A stretch of 64,000 nucleotides of DNA, from NCBI GenBank assembly GCA_039566865.1, contig CM076958.1, positions 6,300,501-6,364,500 of the forward strand, in the 5' to 3' direction. Origin of the DNA: Aurelia coerulea. Its lineage: Eukaryota > Cnidaria > Scyphozoa > Semaeostomeae > Ulmaridae. This document shows, piece after piece, positions 28,936 to 40,520 of the stretch (positions within the stretch are counted from its first letter, which is position 1; each line of letters begins with the position of its first letter). The notes beneath the pieces are model-generated. The model saw only the letters and a program-made list of their open reading frames with translations, was not told the DNA's origin and did no database searches. The translations under genes and the position numbers were made by a program.

Positions 28936-30960
28936 TACATGAGGATAAGAAGTACTTCTCTTGATGTTCGCTCTGTGTATCTCGATATTTCTAAAGCATT
29001 TGATCGGATATGGCACGATGGTCTCATTCGTAAACTGAAACGATGTGGTGTCTCGGGACAACTTCTTTCTCTCATCCAAAGTTTTCTAGGGGATCGAAAA
29101 CAGCAGACTGTTCTGAACGGATAGTGTTCTGATTGGGGGAGATATTTTAGCAAGAGTGCCTCAGGGTTCTATCTTAGGACTGTTGTTATTTCTTGTGTAT
29201 ATAAATTATCTCTCTGCAGATTTGAAATGTAATGTTAAACTTTTTGCTGATGATACGTCCTTGTTTACGGTTGCCCAAGAAACTAAGGAAGCCGCAGAAC
29301 ACACGAACCACGACCTACAACGGATAAGACAATGGGCACGTGATGGGAGGATTTCTTTTAATCCCAATCCGCAAAAGCCAGCTGTTGAGCTACAATTTTC
29401 AAGGAAACGAAATGAAATAGATCATCCAGTGATCCTCTATCTCTAAAACGAGAAAGGGCATTGGTTTGCTAAAATATCTCTCCGAATATTTACCCAGGCA
29501 TACCCTAGGCGAATTATACAAACTTTTAGTGCAACCTCACCTGGACTATGGAGATGTTCTCTATCATATGCCAGCTAAAGCATGTGAATTCAGTCAAAGT
29601 ATCATTTTATCAAATTAAATGGAAAAATTAGAATCTGTTCAATATTCTGCTGCTCTTGCTGTAACAGGAACATGGAAGGGAACGTCGCAAGAAATCAGGG
29701 CATTTTTTAAGGATTTTTGAGTGGTGGGGCATTTTTCAAAAGGGCCAACCCTCACCACCAGAAATTGTACAGGGTTTATAGACAGGTGCTTCAGATGTTG
29801 ATATACGCTAAAAAATCCAGGTATTGTTGCAAGGGCAGGATGGGTTTTTTCAAACATGTATCTTGAAGGCACCTTTTTGGTTAAGATGTGTTCTTACCAT
29901 AAAGGACATTAGCTCAGCGGCATGGCCAGGGTAAATTAAGTGGGAGGGTAGAGGAACGAGGGGGTCTTGGGGCGAAGCCCCCAGGAAAATTTCTGGGGCC
30001 ACGCCCTTTACTTTGGCTTGGAATGCATCTCCCAATACCATGCTTGCCACAAGCGACAAGAAATCGTTGTTATTTTGGTGACAGTTGTCCTATGAATCAG
30101 AGCAGCAGGAACATTTTTGAAGAAAGATCCTTTACTGTGGCTTAGAATGCATCTCCCGATATCATGCTTGCTAGTGCTAAAAAGGAAGATTTGACATTTC
30201 TCGGAAAATTCTTACCCAACCTAAACCCAGCTATTTTCTCTTCGGTTTTAAAGGAATCTCGAGGACCATCTTTCAACAAAAAATGGGGTGCAATTGCCCC
30301 TCATACCTCCCCCCCCCCACCGTAGCCACGCCACTGCATTAGCTAAGAGAAATTAGCAATTTAACTTCAGGATGAGGAATTGAAATCTTTGCGTTGTTTG
30401 CAATCCATTAAATTTTGCAAAATGTTTATGACAGTATGATCACGCTGTTTTGATACCGAAATATTGTTTAGGATTGAGTCTTTAGGGTTCCAGGCTTTGT
30501 AGTGGAGCCATTTCACCAAAACATCATATGATGATAGAAAAGGGAATATTCTGTTTCTATTTGCCAGCACATTTAACCCCTTTTGTATTTTATGTTCGTT
30601 CTTTAGAAATGGCACTACAGTGGCCTAGGCATTTGGGGTAAAAGTAGCATTTTACTCGTCAGTGGTGGGGGAAGTCATAGGGTCTGGTGGGGCAATTCCC
30701 CCACCACTGAGTATGTTAAAAAATGCCCTGCAAGAAATATTGTATGCAGAGCATGGCAGGGAGTCACTAAGTTCCCGAAGGTGGAGTAGACGCCTTACTC
30801 TGTTCTATAAGATCATAAATATCCTCACCCCATTGTATGCAAAGGAAACATTCCCACTACTTCAAGAGGCAAATTACTCTCTTCGCAATCAGGATCATAG
30901 CTCTAAGGCAAGAACAGAGACATTTCTATCAAGCTTCTATCCTAACTGCATCTTTCTTTT
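28936..30960 (+). pseudogene. LINE RT fragment split by a hAT element
   Basis: RT motifs run in order: VYLDISKAFDRIWHDGLI (28975 on), a stop and shift near 29125, MPQGSILGLLLF, FADD (about 29250), LLVQPHLDYGDVLY and MEKLESVQYSAALAVTG. The frame halts at 29695 at a transposon and resumes at 30731 with YAEHGRESLSSRRWSRRL and ARTETFLSSFYPNC. Removing the insert with one TSD copy restores the frame. Stops at 29122 and 29617 show it was already decaying or decayed later. The C-terminal half belongs to the same family as 31.3-32.9 kb. Confidence 0.85.
29696..30730. mobile_element. hAT-type non-autonomous element, 1035 bp
   Basis: Inverted ends CAGGGCATTTTTTAA and a paired GTGGTGGGG follow. A perfect 8-bp TSD, CAAGAAAT, lies at 29688-29695 and 30731-30738. 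CAGGG ends with an 8-bp TSD are classic hAT. The inside has a direct duplication of GGCTTxGAATGCATCTCCC (30010 and 30142 regions) and no transposase. A fragment of a relative lies at 35560-35620. Confidence 0.9.
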
Positions 30961-31342
30961 TTTTATATACACAATCTAAAAATATACAATTTAACAAAGA
31001 CATAGTTACAAAAGAGGATACCATTGGGAGCATGATAGGCATGGCTACCCTAAATGATCTTAACAAATAACAATACAGATACTAAAGGCTATACCAAAGT
31101 TTCTGTTGGTCTCTCCTAAGGGAGAAGCCGGCTTAATCGAAAGATATGGCGACACTACTGCTTGAATCAAAATTGAAAATTGAATCAGTAACAACAGCCA
31201 AAATTCAAAATTGACAGATTTTGGTACAGTCTTTAGTAACATAGATACATTTACTATACATATATTATTTTATAAGAAGTTAAAGATTAATAGAGAAGGA
31301 TGAGACAGAAGATTAATTTACCTAGGTTTGTAATTGCTGGTG

Positions 31343-32141
31343 CTACAAAAAACGCTCCGATGTATGAATTAATTTTAGCGTCGATTCCAAAATTTCTTTA
31401 TTTTGGTTATGAGAAAATCTTTTATCACCATACAACATTATTTGCAAAAGGGTTTGATTTGGCAGGTTTAAGATGTTGTGTAGTTGCAATACTTCGTTAA
31501 CCGCGCCTAGGAGATCACGCCTTTGATCATCATATGCATGGCATTGCAGCAAGAAGTGTTCAGTCCTCAATTCCATCATTAATTAGACACATTGGGTCAA
31601 CTGTGTCTCGAAAGTTATGATTGAATTTGTGACAACTTAGCTTACTGAGGCCTACGCGTAGCTGGGTGAGGATGGCAACACCTTTTGGATCATAAATTCC
31701 ATAAACAGGTTTCTGGGTAGGGCGGATAAGGGAAGAGAGTCTGTTTTTGAATGAGCTTGCTGTAGGTGATTCCCTGATCTCAGAAGCAAGACTGTTCCAT
31801 TCTTTTAAACAATTGGGATAGAAGCTTGACTCAAAGCGCTCTGTTCTTGCATTTATTCGCCCAACAACAGCCTGATTTCTAAGAGCATAATTCGACCAAC
31901 GAAGTTGTGGAATAGGATATCTTGTATATTCCGGAGCAAGTTTATTGATGAACTTAAAGAAAAGAACGAGACGCCTGCTCCACCTTCTGTCATTTAATGA
32001 TTCCCAGCCAAGTTCCTCGTATATTTTGTTTCTTGAAGTACCTTTCCACGCGCCAGTTATGGCTAAGCCAGCAGAATACTGGACGGATTCAAGTCCTTCC
32101 ATCAAACGATGTAAGGAGATTTCATGGCTGAAGTCACACAC
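31343..32141 (-). pseudogene. LINE C-terminal region, frameshifted
   Basis: The minus frame from 32141 reads RLMEGLESVQYSAGLAITG, RRWSRRLVLFFKFINKLAP, FESSFYPNCLKEWNSLASEI, YGIYDPKGVAILTQLRVGLS and HNFRDTVDPMCLIND. A shift near 31565 follows, then TEHFLLQCHAYDDQRRDLL to a stop at 31343. This is the tail of a CR1/L2-like LINE protein, 5'-truncated before the RT core. It meets a plus-strand copy of the same family head to head near 32.14 kb. Confidence 0.8.
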
Positions 32142-32149
32142 TTTCTGTG

Positions 32150-32880
32150 GGATATGATAAATGCATCTTTGAATGGAATAAACTTGGACAATTGGAAAGA
32201 AGTTGGGACAATTGGAAAGCAGTTGCTTAGTTTCACTGAATTGTATCCTAGGGTAAATATGTTTAAAATGACAAAAGATAAAAAAAAACTTGATCGAGAA
32301 ATCAGACTTGCACCGTCCGTTGCTGTTTTTAAAGTAAAGCTTCTGTCAATAAATCGCCCCCCTGCAAACTTTATCTTCGGCATTCATGACCCAATATGCT
32401 ATCTTTTCCAAGGAAGGCTCGGTCTCAGTAAATTGAGCTTTCACAAATTCAAGCACAATTTCAGGGATACAATGAACCCAATGCGTCCAATGAATGATGT
32501 CATTGACGACACTGAACACTTTTTGTTGCTCTGCCATTCATTCGACATTCAACGATGAGATCTTTTCGCTGGAGTTTCGGAATCGTTACGACCATTTGTT
32601 CAAATCAGCATCCTTCCTGACAACGTTCTAGTACAATACTTATTGTATGGTAATAAAGAATTTCTTAATGACGTGAATAAAAGTATACTTGAAGTTATTC
32701 TAAATTTCATCTACTAAAGAGGTTGGCTTGGATCAAAGTTTTGTTTATGCCACACAGCCACTATGTCCTTTTCTCCATTTTGTTTGTAAGTGTAGCATTT
32801 TGTAGTAGTTTAATTAATTTTTATCTATTTGCATATCTTTATATTGATGGCCTTGAGGGTTAATTATTATTATTATTAAT
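32150..32880 (+). pseudogene. LINE C-terminal tail with (TTA)n end, opposite orientation
   Basis: The frame reads LDREIRLAPSVAVFKVKLLS, FGIHDPICYLFQGRLGLSKL, HKFKHNFRDTMNPMRPMNDV and TEHFLLLCHSFDIQR, then a stop and shifted remnants to about 32717. It ends in a GGGTTAATTATTATTATTA tail near 32862-32879. It is the same family as the minus-strand copy beside it; the two are independent insertions or an inverted pair. Confidence 0.75.
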
Positions 32881-33845
32881 GGGGGTAGTCATTGTCTTTT
32901 GCTACCTGTGGCATCGTCTCCGTAATGTCTTAAAGTTGTATAGTAGTTTAGAAAGTAAAGTAGAATGTATCGAATGTAACATGTATTGTAACATTTTATG
33001 TGAATATAAAAAAAGGATAAAAATATAAAGGTCTATCCTGTTAGGAACCCAACCTGTGGTCATGCATTTTGCAGAGTCTGCAGTTGCATTTATCACCTTC
33101 CAGCATCTTAACGGCATTGAGTCATGATAAATAGACCTGCTTTGCCGTGCATCACGTGACCAACATGAAAAAGATCAATTATTACTCCCAACGAACTAAA
33201 AGGACCTGTTGTAGCACTAGCACAATGCGCTTCATGTGCTCAGTTTCATTTCACATGAGCGTTAGCCAATCAGATGCGCCATCCAGAATCAGGAGTCAGC
33301 AAAATCTGACAGATAGTTTATACCTTGCCATCTTATGCTGATTCAGTTCCTTCAATTGCTTTTCAAAATTGGAAGGGTGCTCGAGTCTCGAGTCTTTTAT
33401 CTCATTTTATTATATTCTAATTCGAAAGAAGGCTATAGTCTCCATTCCAAAAGAAGTGGTGCGGACCTGTGGAAGCTGCGCGTCGTTACTTGGGGGGAAA
33501 CGCACATTTTAGTTACATTTCCATCATGAAAATGGCTGCATCGAACAGAAAACTAGGAAGGATGCTTTGTCAAATTTACATTGAGAATTTACCCATCAAA
33601 GCAAGTTACTCTAAGAAAGTAAAAGAAGAAGTCTTATTCAATCATAAGCGGTCCAGCATGTGCCAATTACAAATTGCTTTCCTTAGCTTTACTGCAAAAT
33701 GATTTGGTGCTGGTCGTTTGATCTTGATATTCGAGAAAATGTCTATTTCATTATTTTATCATTGTCTGGTCGGTCTATGGCATCTTTAGCAAGAAGCTTT
33801 GTAAAAGAAATTTTTGCTGCAATTTGAACTATTTTAAGCAAGTTC

Positions 33846-35411
33846 ACAGTGGGCTATTGGGTCCCTATTCCCAAAATTTCCAATATCTTAATGACTTTAC
33901 TCAATTCTAAAATTTGGATAGATTTCTGATTAAAAAAATAAAATTGGGTGAGCATCTCTATCCAAAAAAAGATACAGGACTTTGAATTCGAAAGAAATGC
34001 TCATTTTTTCCAACGATGTAACGTCACACAGTAAGAGTGCAGCAAAGTTACAATTCAACCAAAAAATATATAAACCCTTTCAAAGGTCTTCATGAATACT
34101 TTCTACCAAAAAACTGATGATGTTGATGTGGTATTCATAAAACATTCATCATTTTTCATTATTTTTACGTCTTCACTGCTAGAATTATCTTAAAGTTAAA
34201 GTTGGTCACTGATTTTGGTCATTTTCAATCAAATTTCTGGTTAAAATGTTATGTTTAACCCCAAATATCTCCAAAACCGGGGGCTGGCTCATACCAAACC
34301 CTAGTATTTCCTAAAAGCCCTGACTTACAGCTTTAAGAATGATATACAGGGTGTCCCAAAAAAAATTGTTACTCGTTTGCCTGAAGATTGCGAAAAAACA
34401 GCAAAAGATTCTCGCCAAATTTTTATATGATGTTGCGCTTCAGATGTTCAAATAAAGTTTGCTGCAATCCTGGTAAAAATCCGCTGAAAAATGATGGAGC
34501 TATGACCATCAGAAGACCAAATTTGCCTGATGACTGAAACCAGCGGTTGACCATTTTGTCTTACTATTTTGCAGCGATAAATAGCTTCATGGATCGAAAA
34601 TGAAACAGCACTCTCCAATGTCGTAGCTCTCGTGAACTTCCGATAATCCTCAGAGAGTTCCACTATTTCTGACCTCACAAAAATTATTTCTTACCTCACG
34701 TTAAGTTATTTATCACTGAAAATAGTAACACAAAATGGCCGACCGCTGGTTTTAGTCATCAGGCAAATTCAGTCTTCTGAAGGTCATATCTCAATCATGT
34801 TTTACCGGATTTTGACGGGGATTGCAGCAAATTTTATTTGAACATCTGAAGAGCAACATCATATAAAACTTTGGCGAGAAGCTTTTGTCGTTTTGTCGCA
34901 ATCTTTAGGCAAACGGGGCACAATTTTTTTGGGACACCATGTAGCTTTTGATATGAGCCAGCCCCCGGTTTGAGAGATATCAAAAACAGTTTGAAAAATC
35001 ATTCCTTTCCTGAGTTCTGTTCCACAATGGACTTCCAAAAAATCCTCGACCACTATATTTCCTATTGTCATTTTCTGATCAATTCAGGCTAGGAACGACT
35101 TCTTAACCCAAATAAGCAAGGCAAGTTTTTTTGGTCCCAGACCCCCAAAATTATAAATTTTCAAAAGCAATTTTGTTTTGAAACCTGTTAATTACGAAGG
35201 TTTCAACGAGTTGTCAACAACAATCATACCATCATTATTTGGTCAGTTATGACAAAAAGCACATTCTAAGTCCAATACAGCAAAAACGGTTTTTTTTACT
35301 AAATCTGCTCAGTATTACGCTTCCAACGAACCCTCAACTACTTTAATAGTGATATCTTTTGCTAAGACTTTCAGGAATGGGTGTTGAAACGGTAATTTAG
35401 CCCACTGTGAT
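33846..35411. mobile_element. Composite inverted-repeat element with CACAGTGGGCTA ends
   Basis: CACAGTGGGCTA at 33846-33857 is mirrored at 35400-35411. Closer in, the two sides around the inner MITE also mirror each other (CCGGGGGCTGGCTCAT at 34278 against ATGAGCCAGCCCCCGG at 34955). This suggests an older palindromic element split by the TA-flanked MITE. No TSD was found for the outer ends. Confidence 0.5.
34347..34941. mobile_element. Mariner-type MITE, 595 bp
   Basis: TA duplications lie at 34345-34346 and 34942-34943. Inverted ends (CAGGGTGTCCCAAAAAAAAT and CATGGTGTCCCAAAAAAATT) are followed by paired arms over about 220 bp (TTTGCCTGATGACT, CAGCGGT, TTTGCTGCAAT). No transposase is present. 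It sits close to the axis of the outer inverted repeat. Confidence 0.85.
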
Positions 35412-35419
35412 GTTTGGGT

Positions 35420-36750
35420 ACAGGCTCTTCAAATCATTTCATGAGATTGTTTCAAGAGCATTGATAATATCCCTATAGCTAGCGGCATATACAAGCTAAG
35501 ATAACTGCGGATATTGCAAGGAGTATGGGCATCGGGGCCAAGCCATAGCAGGAACATTTTTAAGGACGAGCCTTCTACTTTGGCTTAGAATGCCTCTTCC
35601 AGCATCGTTCAAGCAGTTCTTAGAAAACCAAAACCTTGCTCTATCAAACCTTGACAAAACCATTGACAAAACCATATTTCCATCCTTAAACGATGTACAA
35701 CATCCTCAAATCTATAATTCTAAGTTCTTATTCATTCATTTGAGGCCTAGTCTTTGATCTACCTGTCAAAAATTTGAAGATCGCATCAGCCAAGTAATCA
35801 AACTTTGGTAATTTTTCAAACAGGAGTACTTTTTTGGACACCCGGTTGCAACTGTGCGAAAGAGCGTCAAGGTTCTAACTTGCTTTCTTGCATATAGTTT
35901 GTACGTGTGTTTCAAAAGAAAATTTAAATAATCTTTACAAGTCTTTCCCAAAAAAGTAACCAGATGATACGAAGAACTAACTATATTTTTACTAAAAGTT
36001 GACAAAAGTCTTCACGAAAAAGGACGTACAATATTACACTTTGAACGTTCATGTATCCTTGTATAACAAGGTGTGAGTTAATTCTTCTGAATCTTAACAA
36101 GCTATTCATAGCAATTTACCGCATGCTTTCTCAAGGCGCAGCCTTTTCTAATTACGACAGCAGTATCAAGGGACTTCTAACCTGAGGTATCTTGGTTTGT
36201 GAAGTTCTTGTCCTTGTATTTGCTTGAATCTTTCTTTCCGTTGGGCAGCTATATCCAAGGTATTTCCGTCTTTCAGCTACAAATGGAGTCAATCTTCTTT
36301 CTTAGCTGAAGAAAAGTATAGCACTGATATAGTATGTGTCACGAAGATCAGCAAAAATTCTTCGCCAGCAAAGTAAAAAGTTTTATAAAACTGTCGCTTG
36401 TGAATGTAGCTGGAAAACTATCATCGAAGGTCGTACTTAGGGACGTACGTATCTTTAGATCAATATACTTCATCCTTATAACTTTTATTGTATTTTACCT
36501 TTTCGTAATATAACTTCATGGATGTTGTGGTTAAATAATGTTAAATGAAACAAAAAGTAAAAAGAAATTCCAGGAATTGTTCATTTCATGAATTTTTCAG
36601 ACATTCTATACGTCATTCAAAATTGCAGGTCTTCAAAAATAGGTTTAAAGGCAGAAACACTGCAATGCGACAAAAAACAACAGCAAATATGATAGAATTT
36701 ATTTTATGCCAATATTTCGTCCTGCCATGCAGGAGTTCTTCAGGGCTGTA
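35420..36750. other. No gene seen; mobile-element fragments only
   Basis: A short piece near 35560-35620 resembles the duplicated segment of the 29696-30730 hAT element. A mariner-like tip (TTTTTTGGACACCCGG) lies at 35838-35853 without a local partner. The remainder shows no motif. Confidence 0.4.
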
Positions 36751-36764
36751 ATGTGACAGTTACC

Positions 36765-37420
36765 AATAGTAGCAAAGATAGACAGTTACAAAAATAGACC
36801 TCTTCAAAGAGGTCTGGAACGGCGCGCTACTTTTCTGGAAGATGGCGGATAATCTGCGAAAGGGAATTCCATTCTCATTGCAAACGTTGAAATGCAGTTG
36901 TAATGGGCGAAGTAATGCAAGGAAACGCGAATTTAACTTCAGTTTCTGTGCGCATAGTGGACCAGAAGGGCTTACAAATGCTTGCAACTTGAAAATAAAG
37001 AGTTACTTATCATATTTAAGTGATGCTTAGCATTGTTTAAGAGGGAACATTTATTTCTTTGAGTTCGGCGAATTTGAATTTGATTGTATGATCGTTACTT
37101 GCCAATGTTAGATTTTTGTTTATTAATAAATGGAGCTTATTTATTGCCCTTTTAACCAAAGGAATACGAAGGCACTTTTGGTGCAAACGTATGAAGGCAG
37201 CAAAGGTCTCCTATGCTCTTTGAGCCTGGTAACTAAGGAGAGACTTTGGCGGTAAAATATTCGTGATCAAATATGTATTCCTGATTTTCTTCTCTGCTTC
37301 TCAGGATCAAAGAAACAAAAATTGGTTTGCAACAGATCATTTATAAACGTTAGAACGAAAAAATGAAAAAAGTGCTGTGGTTTTTTAAGTGTACAATATG
37401 GAAGAGGTGCCAATTCAAAT
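36765..37420 (+). repeat. Dispersed repeat, copy A, with conserved short frame
   Basis: This stretch aligns along its length with 62712-63230 (direct) and with 61200-61560 (inverted). Just after a GGTCTGG..GGCGC..CTACTTTTCT block, an AAGATGGCGG start opens a 62-codon frame (36842-37030). Its GIPFSLQTLKCSCNG core is kept in the other copies mainly through silent changes. Whether it is a mobile element's 5' end or a duplicated host exon is unknown. Confidence 0.6.
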
Positions 37421-37421
37421 A

Positions 37422-37549
<128 letters not shown>

Positions 37550-37599
37550 TAAGAATTTCTTTATTTTAGGTTGGCTTCTGGTCTAGCTGAAGCTAATTA

Positions 37600-39400
37600 A
37601 TGCCAACCAAAACTTAAATACATGTTAATAACAAAATTAAATATACAGCTTACAAGAATCTATATCATTAAAACGTGAAGCAAATTTTGAACTCGAGCAC
37701 CGTTGCGCTGATCCTCGCGAAACTTTCCAAATATCTTCGTCTTCCCTCTACGGGGTGCGATAGAGATTTTGTTTTCTCAAATTCGCCCCCAAATCAGGGT
37801 AAGGGGCGAATTCGATAACATCAAAGGTTTGGCGGAGTCCCTTTCAGTTTTCTGTGTACAAGGGAATAATCTCTACACATATCATAACTGCCGGACCAAG
37901 TACATTGGACCTTTGTCTTCGTACCACTTTCTTTCTTTTGAAAGGGCATGGAGGAGAGGGCAGAGGGCAGAGTTACATCGATCGGCTTCTTTTTCAAGCA
38001 AAAATATTGTTGGCTAGAGAGGAGAGAACATGAGAGTTTTAATGGGGCCGTCGAATAAGAATATCCTCAGCTGCAAGGCCTCCATATCGGGAGAGGGGAT
38101 GGAAGAACATGTGGCAAGAGTACGGGAGGAAAATGTGAAATCCAGGGGGGATAGACCTCGCAGGGCAGCATCTATGGATGCGCGTTGGCGTACACGACTT
38201 ATGCATGAGGTTTGAATGAGAAAGGGAGACCATTCTTAGTCCAGGGGGGACACTCTTCATATACGCAGATGGGTCAGTCCGAGGAATTTTCAGGAAACCC
38301 AAAAAATATCACTTTAGCTTCATTACAACCCAAAAAGCAGCTCAACTTATACCTTGACATCTGTAAACGAGCATAAAAGATCTAGAAACAGTGCAAATTG
38401 AGGCCAGGATTGTCAAATATTTGATGACCAAAAATATCGAAAGCATAATTTAAGTTTATTTGGAGCCAATGATATCACTTTCAGCAATATTCTGACCCAA
38501 AAATATCCGAATTACGTCCCCGTATGTGCATGTGCATGTGCTGAGTTCATGTGCTCCTATCGTTCCATACTCTGGTTCCACTGCTCCGGATTATACACCT
38601 ACATCGGGTGATACAAAGCAGATAATGATGTCAACGATCTCCTGTTTGTGTGATTTTGGTATTGTCACGAAAAAAAATCATGTCATGAATAAGATCATGA
38701 GTGCATCCTTACAAAGGAAGGCTTCAGAGAAGTAGGGGGAGGGGGTCGAATGAAAGGGAGATTTATTCTGAGGGGCATATAACTAAAAAGAGAGAACGGG
38801 ATATAAATGGGCAATGAGATGCTTATAGTAGATGTCCTACTCAGAGTTCCTCTTACTTTCGCATGTTCTAAAGGAGAGGATATAAATATGCTCGCTGCAA
38901 AGGAGCCCTTCGGGGGAAGGAGAGTTGAGAAGTCTATTCTGAACAGTTAGTGAATTGAACGAGGAATTTGCTGAAAGGGTCAAGGGGTGCGACAACGATT
39001 GACTGTTTCGTTCGTTCATTGATGTTGATCAGTCAGCAGAAATTCTTTTCAATGATGCTTACGTTTTCTCTGGGGGGAGGGGGGTCTAGCAAAATATCCC
39101 TTTTTGGCATGTTGGTGTTTTGACAACCTGCTCTAGAAAAATTTCTTTATCTTGATACCCCGTGCTAGAAAAAGTGGTGAAAACGATACCCTGAAAACAA
39201 ATGTAATAAGTAACCGTCCCCCTGGGGTATTGCTAGGAGTTTCTTATTCAATGTCATATTTGCAGGTAACGACGGGGGCCTAGGCTTATCCAAATCACAG
39301 ATTATCCAAATATTTCCTCACTTACACTTACACGGTTGATATATGTTGTTAATTTGGGTACAACGGGGGAGCATTAGTATGTAAATTTCAGAAGAGCAAA
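37600..39400. other. No gene seen
   Basis: There are scattered G-rich stretches (38205-38260, 39068-39230) resembling decayed G-run MITEs and short purine-rich frames without motifs. Nothing could be assigned. Confidence 0.4.
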
Positions 39401-39429
39401 GATTAAAGAAGGTAAACGATGGAAAATAA

Positions 39430-39860
39430 GGGAGCGGTTATTTTAATCCTGGGTACCAGCGCAGAAGATACTTCAACATAATTAGACAACATTTCATTTT
39501 CATACCCCATCTTGAATTTGGAAAAAAGTTTTATACCCCACCACCTTTCAGCGAAATGGTTTTGTACCCCATCCAGAAGTCTTCGAGGACGTGATGTAAA
39601 AAATATATACACATGCATGCCAATTTTTTGCAGGCAATTTGCATACAGGTCAAGTGATTCGTCATTTCCAGTTGTCTTTCTATTTTACTTTAAAATGTTA
39701 ACTGATGACTTCACATAAATAGTTTCAAGCAAAATAGTTTTGCACCTCATACCAATTTCCCTTGATATTTGGATACCCCCACACAGTAATGGGAAAGATT
39801 CTCATGTCCCTGTCAAAAATCCTCCGCCTTGGTAACCCTGGATCAAAAATGACCGCTCCC
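39430..39860. mobile_element. PIF/Harbinger-like MITE, 431 bp
   Basis: Inverted ends start GGGAGCGGT and continue with a paired ATCC(T/A)GGGTxACC block. The trinucleotide TAA flanks both sides (39427-39429 and 39861-39863), the TWA target of PIF/Harbinger elements. Internal TACCCC/CACC words recur. No transposase is present. Confidence 0.7.
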
Positions 39861-40310
39861 TAACCGAACAAGAGCAATGACTGCAACTGTGGGAAATTTA
39901 GGAAATTAGGCAGCGCAGCTTAGCAGGATAGATTGAAAAAATCTTGAGGGACTTTAAATTGCATGAACATTTAGCAAAGAAAGGATACATAAGCAGTGAA
40001 CAGAGGAAGCAATGGGGAGAAATAGAGGAACAACAAAGAACAGGTTCATCTTGCCTCTATCTTTGGAATTATAAAGAACGTTGGCAAGCATCGACGGAAA
40101 TGAACACCGATTAAACCGTGCCTATATGTGATAAGACTTCGTATTTCAAAAAGTGAGTAGCTATGCAGAAGGAAGGACAACAAGAATAGAGACGGCTGCG
40201 AGAAACAAAAACGGATGAAGTTTTAAGATACAGGGTGCATATATCAAATGCAGGTAAACCAACTAACAGAACGATGCAAAAATGTCTCGGAGTAGACAGG
40301 CGAGACGGAG

Positions 40311-40520
40311 TGGAACTGAATTTGGTGTAAGGCTGGTGCAAAGAGCTGACCAGAGCTGATACAACAGGATTATACTAGGTTTTAAAACATAAGATCCTTT
40401 TGGATGATTACAAAGTGGAACTGAATTTGGTGTAAGGCTGGTGCAAAGAGCTGACCAGAGCTGATACAACAGGATTATACTAGGTTTTAAAACATAAGAT
40501 CCTTTTGGATGATTACAAAG
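40311..40520. repeat. 105-bp tandem duplication
   Basis: TGGAACTGAATTTGGTGTAA through GGATGATTACAAAG occurs twice with a period of 105 bp and almost no differences, so it is recent. Its 3' part (CATAAGATCCTTTTGGATG) is also the leader of each unit of the array that follows. Confidence 0.9.

Noticed and set aside
33846..33857. CACAGTGGGCTA as a firm element end
   Set aside because: It is kept only as a low-confidence composite, because no target duplication was found at either end.
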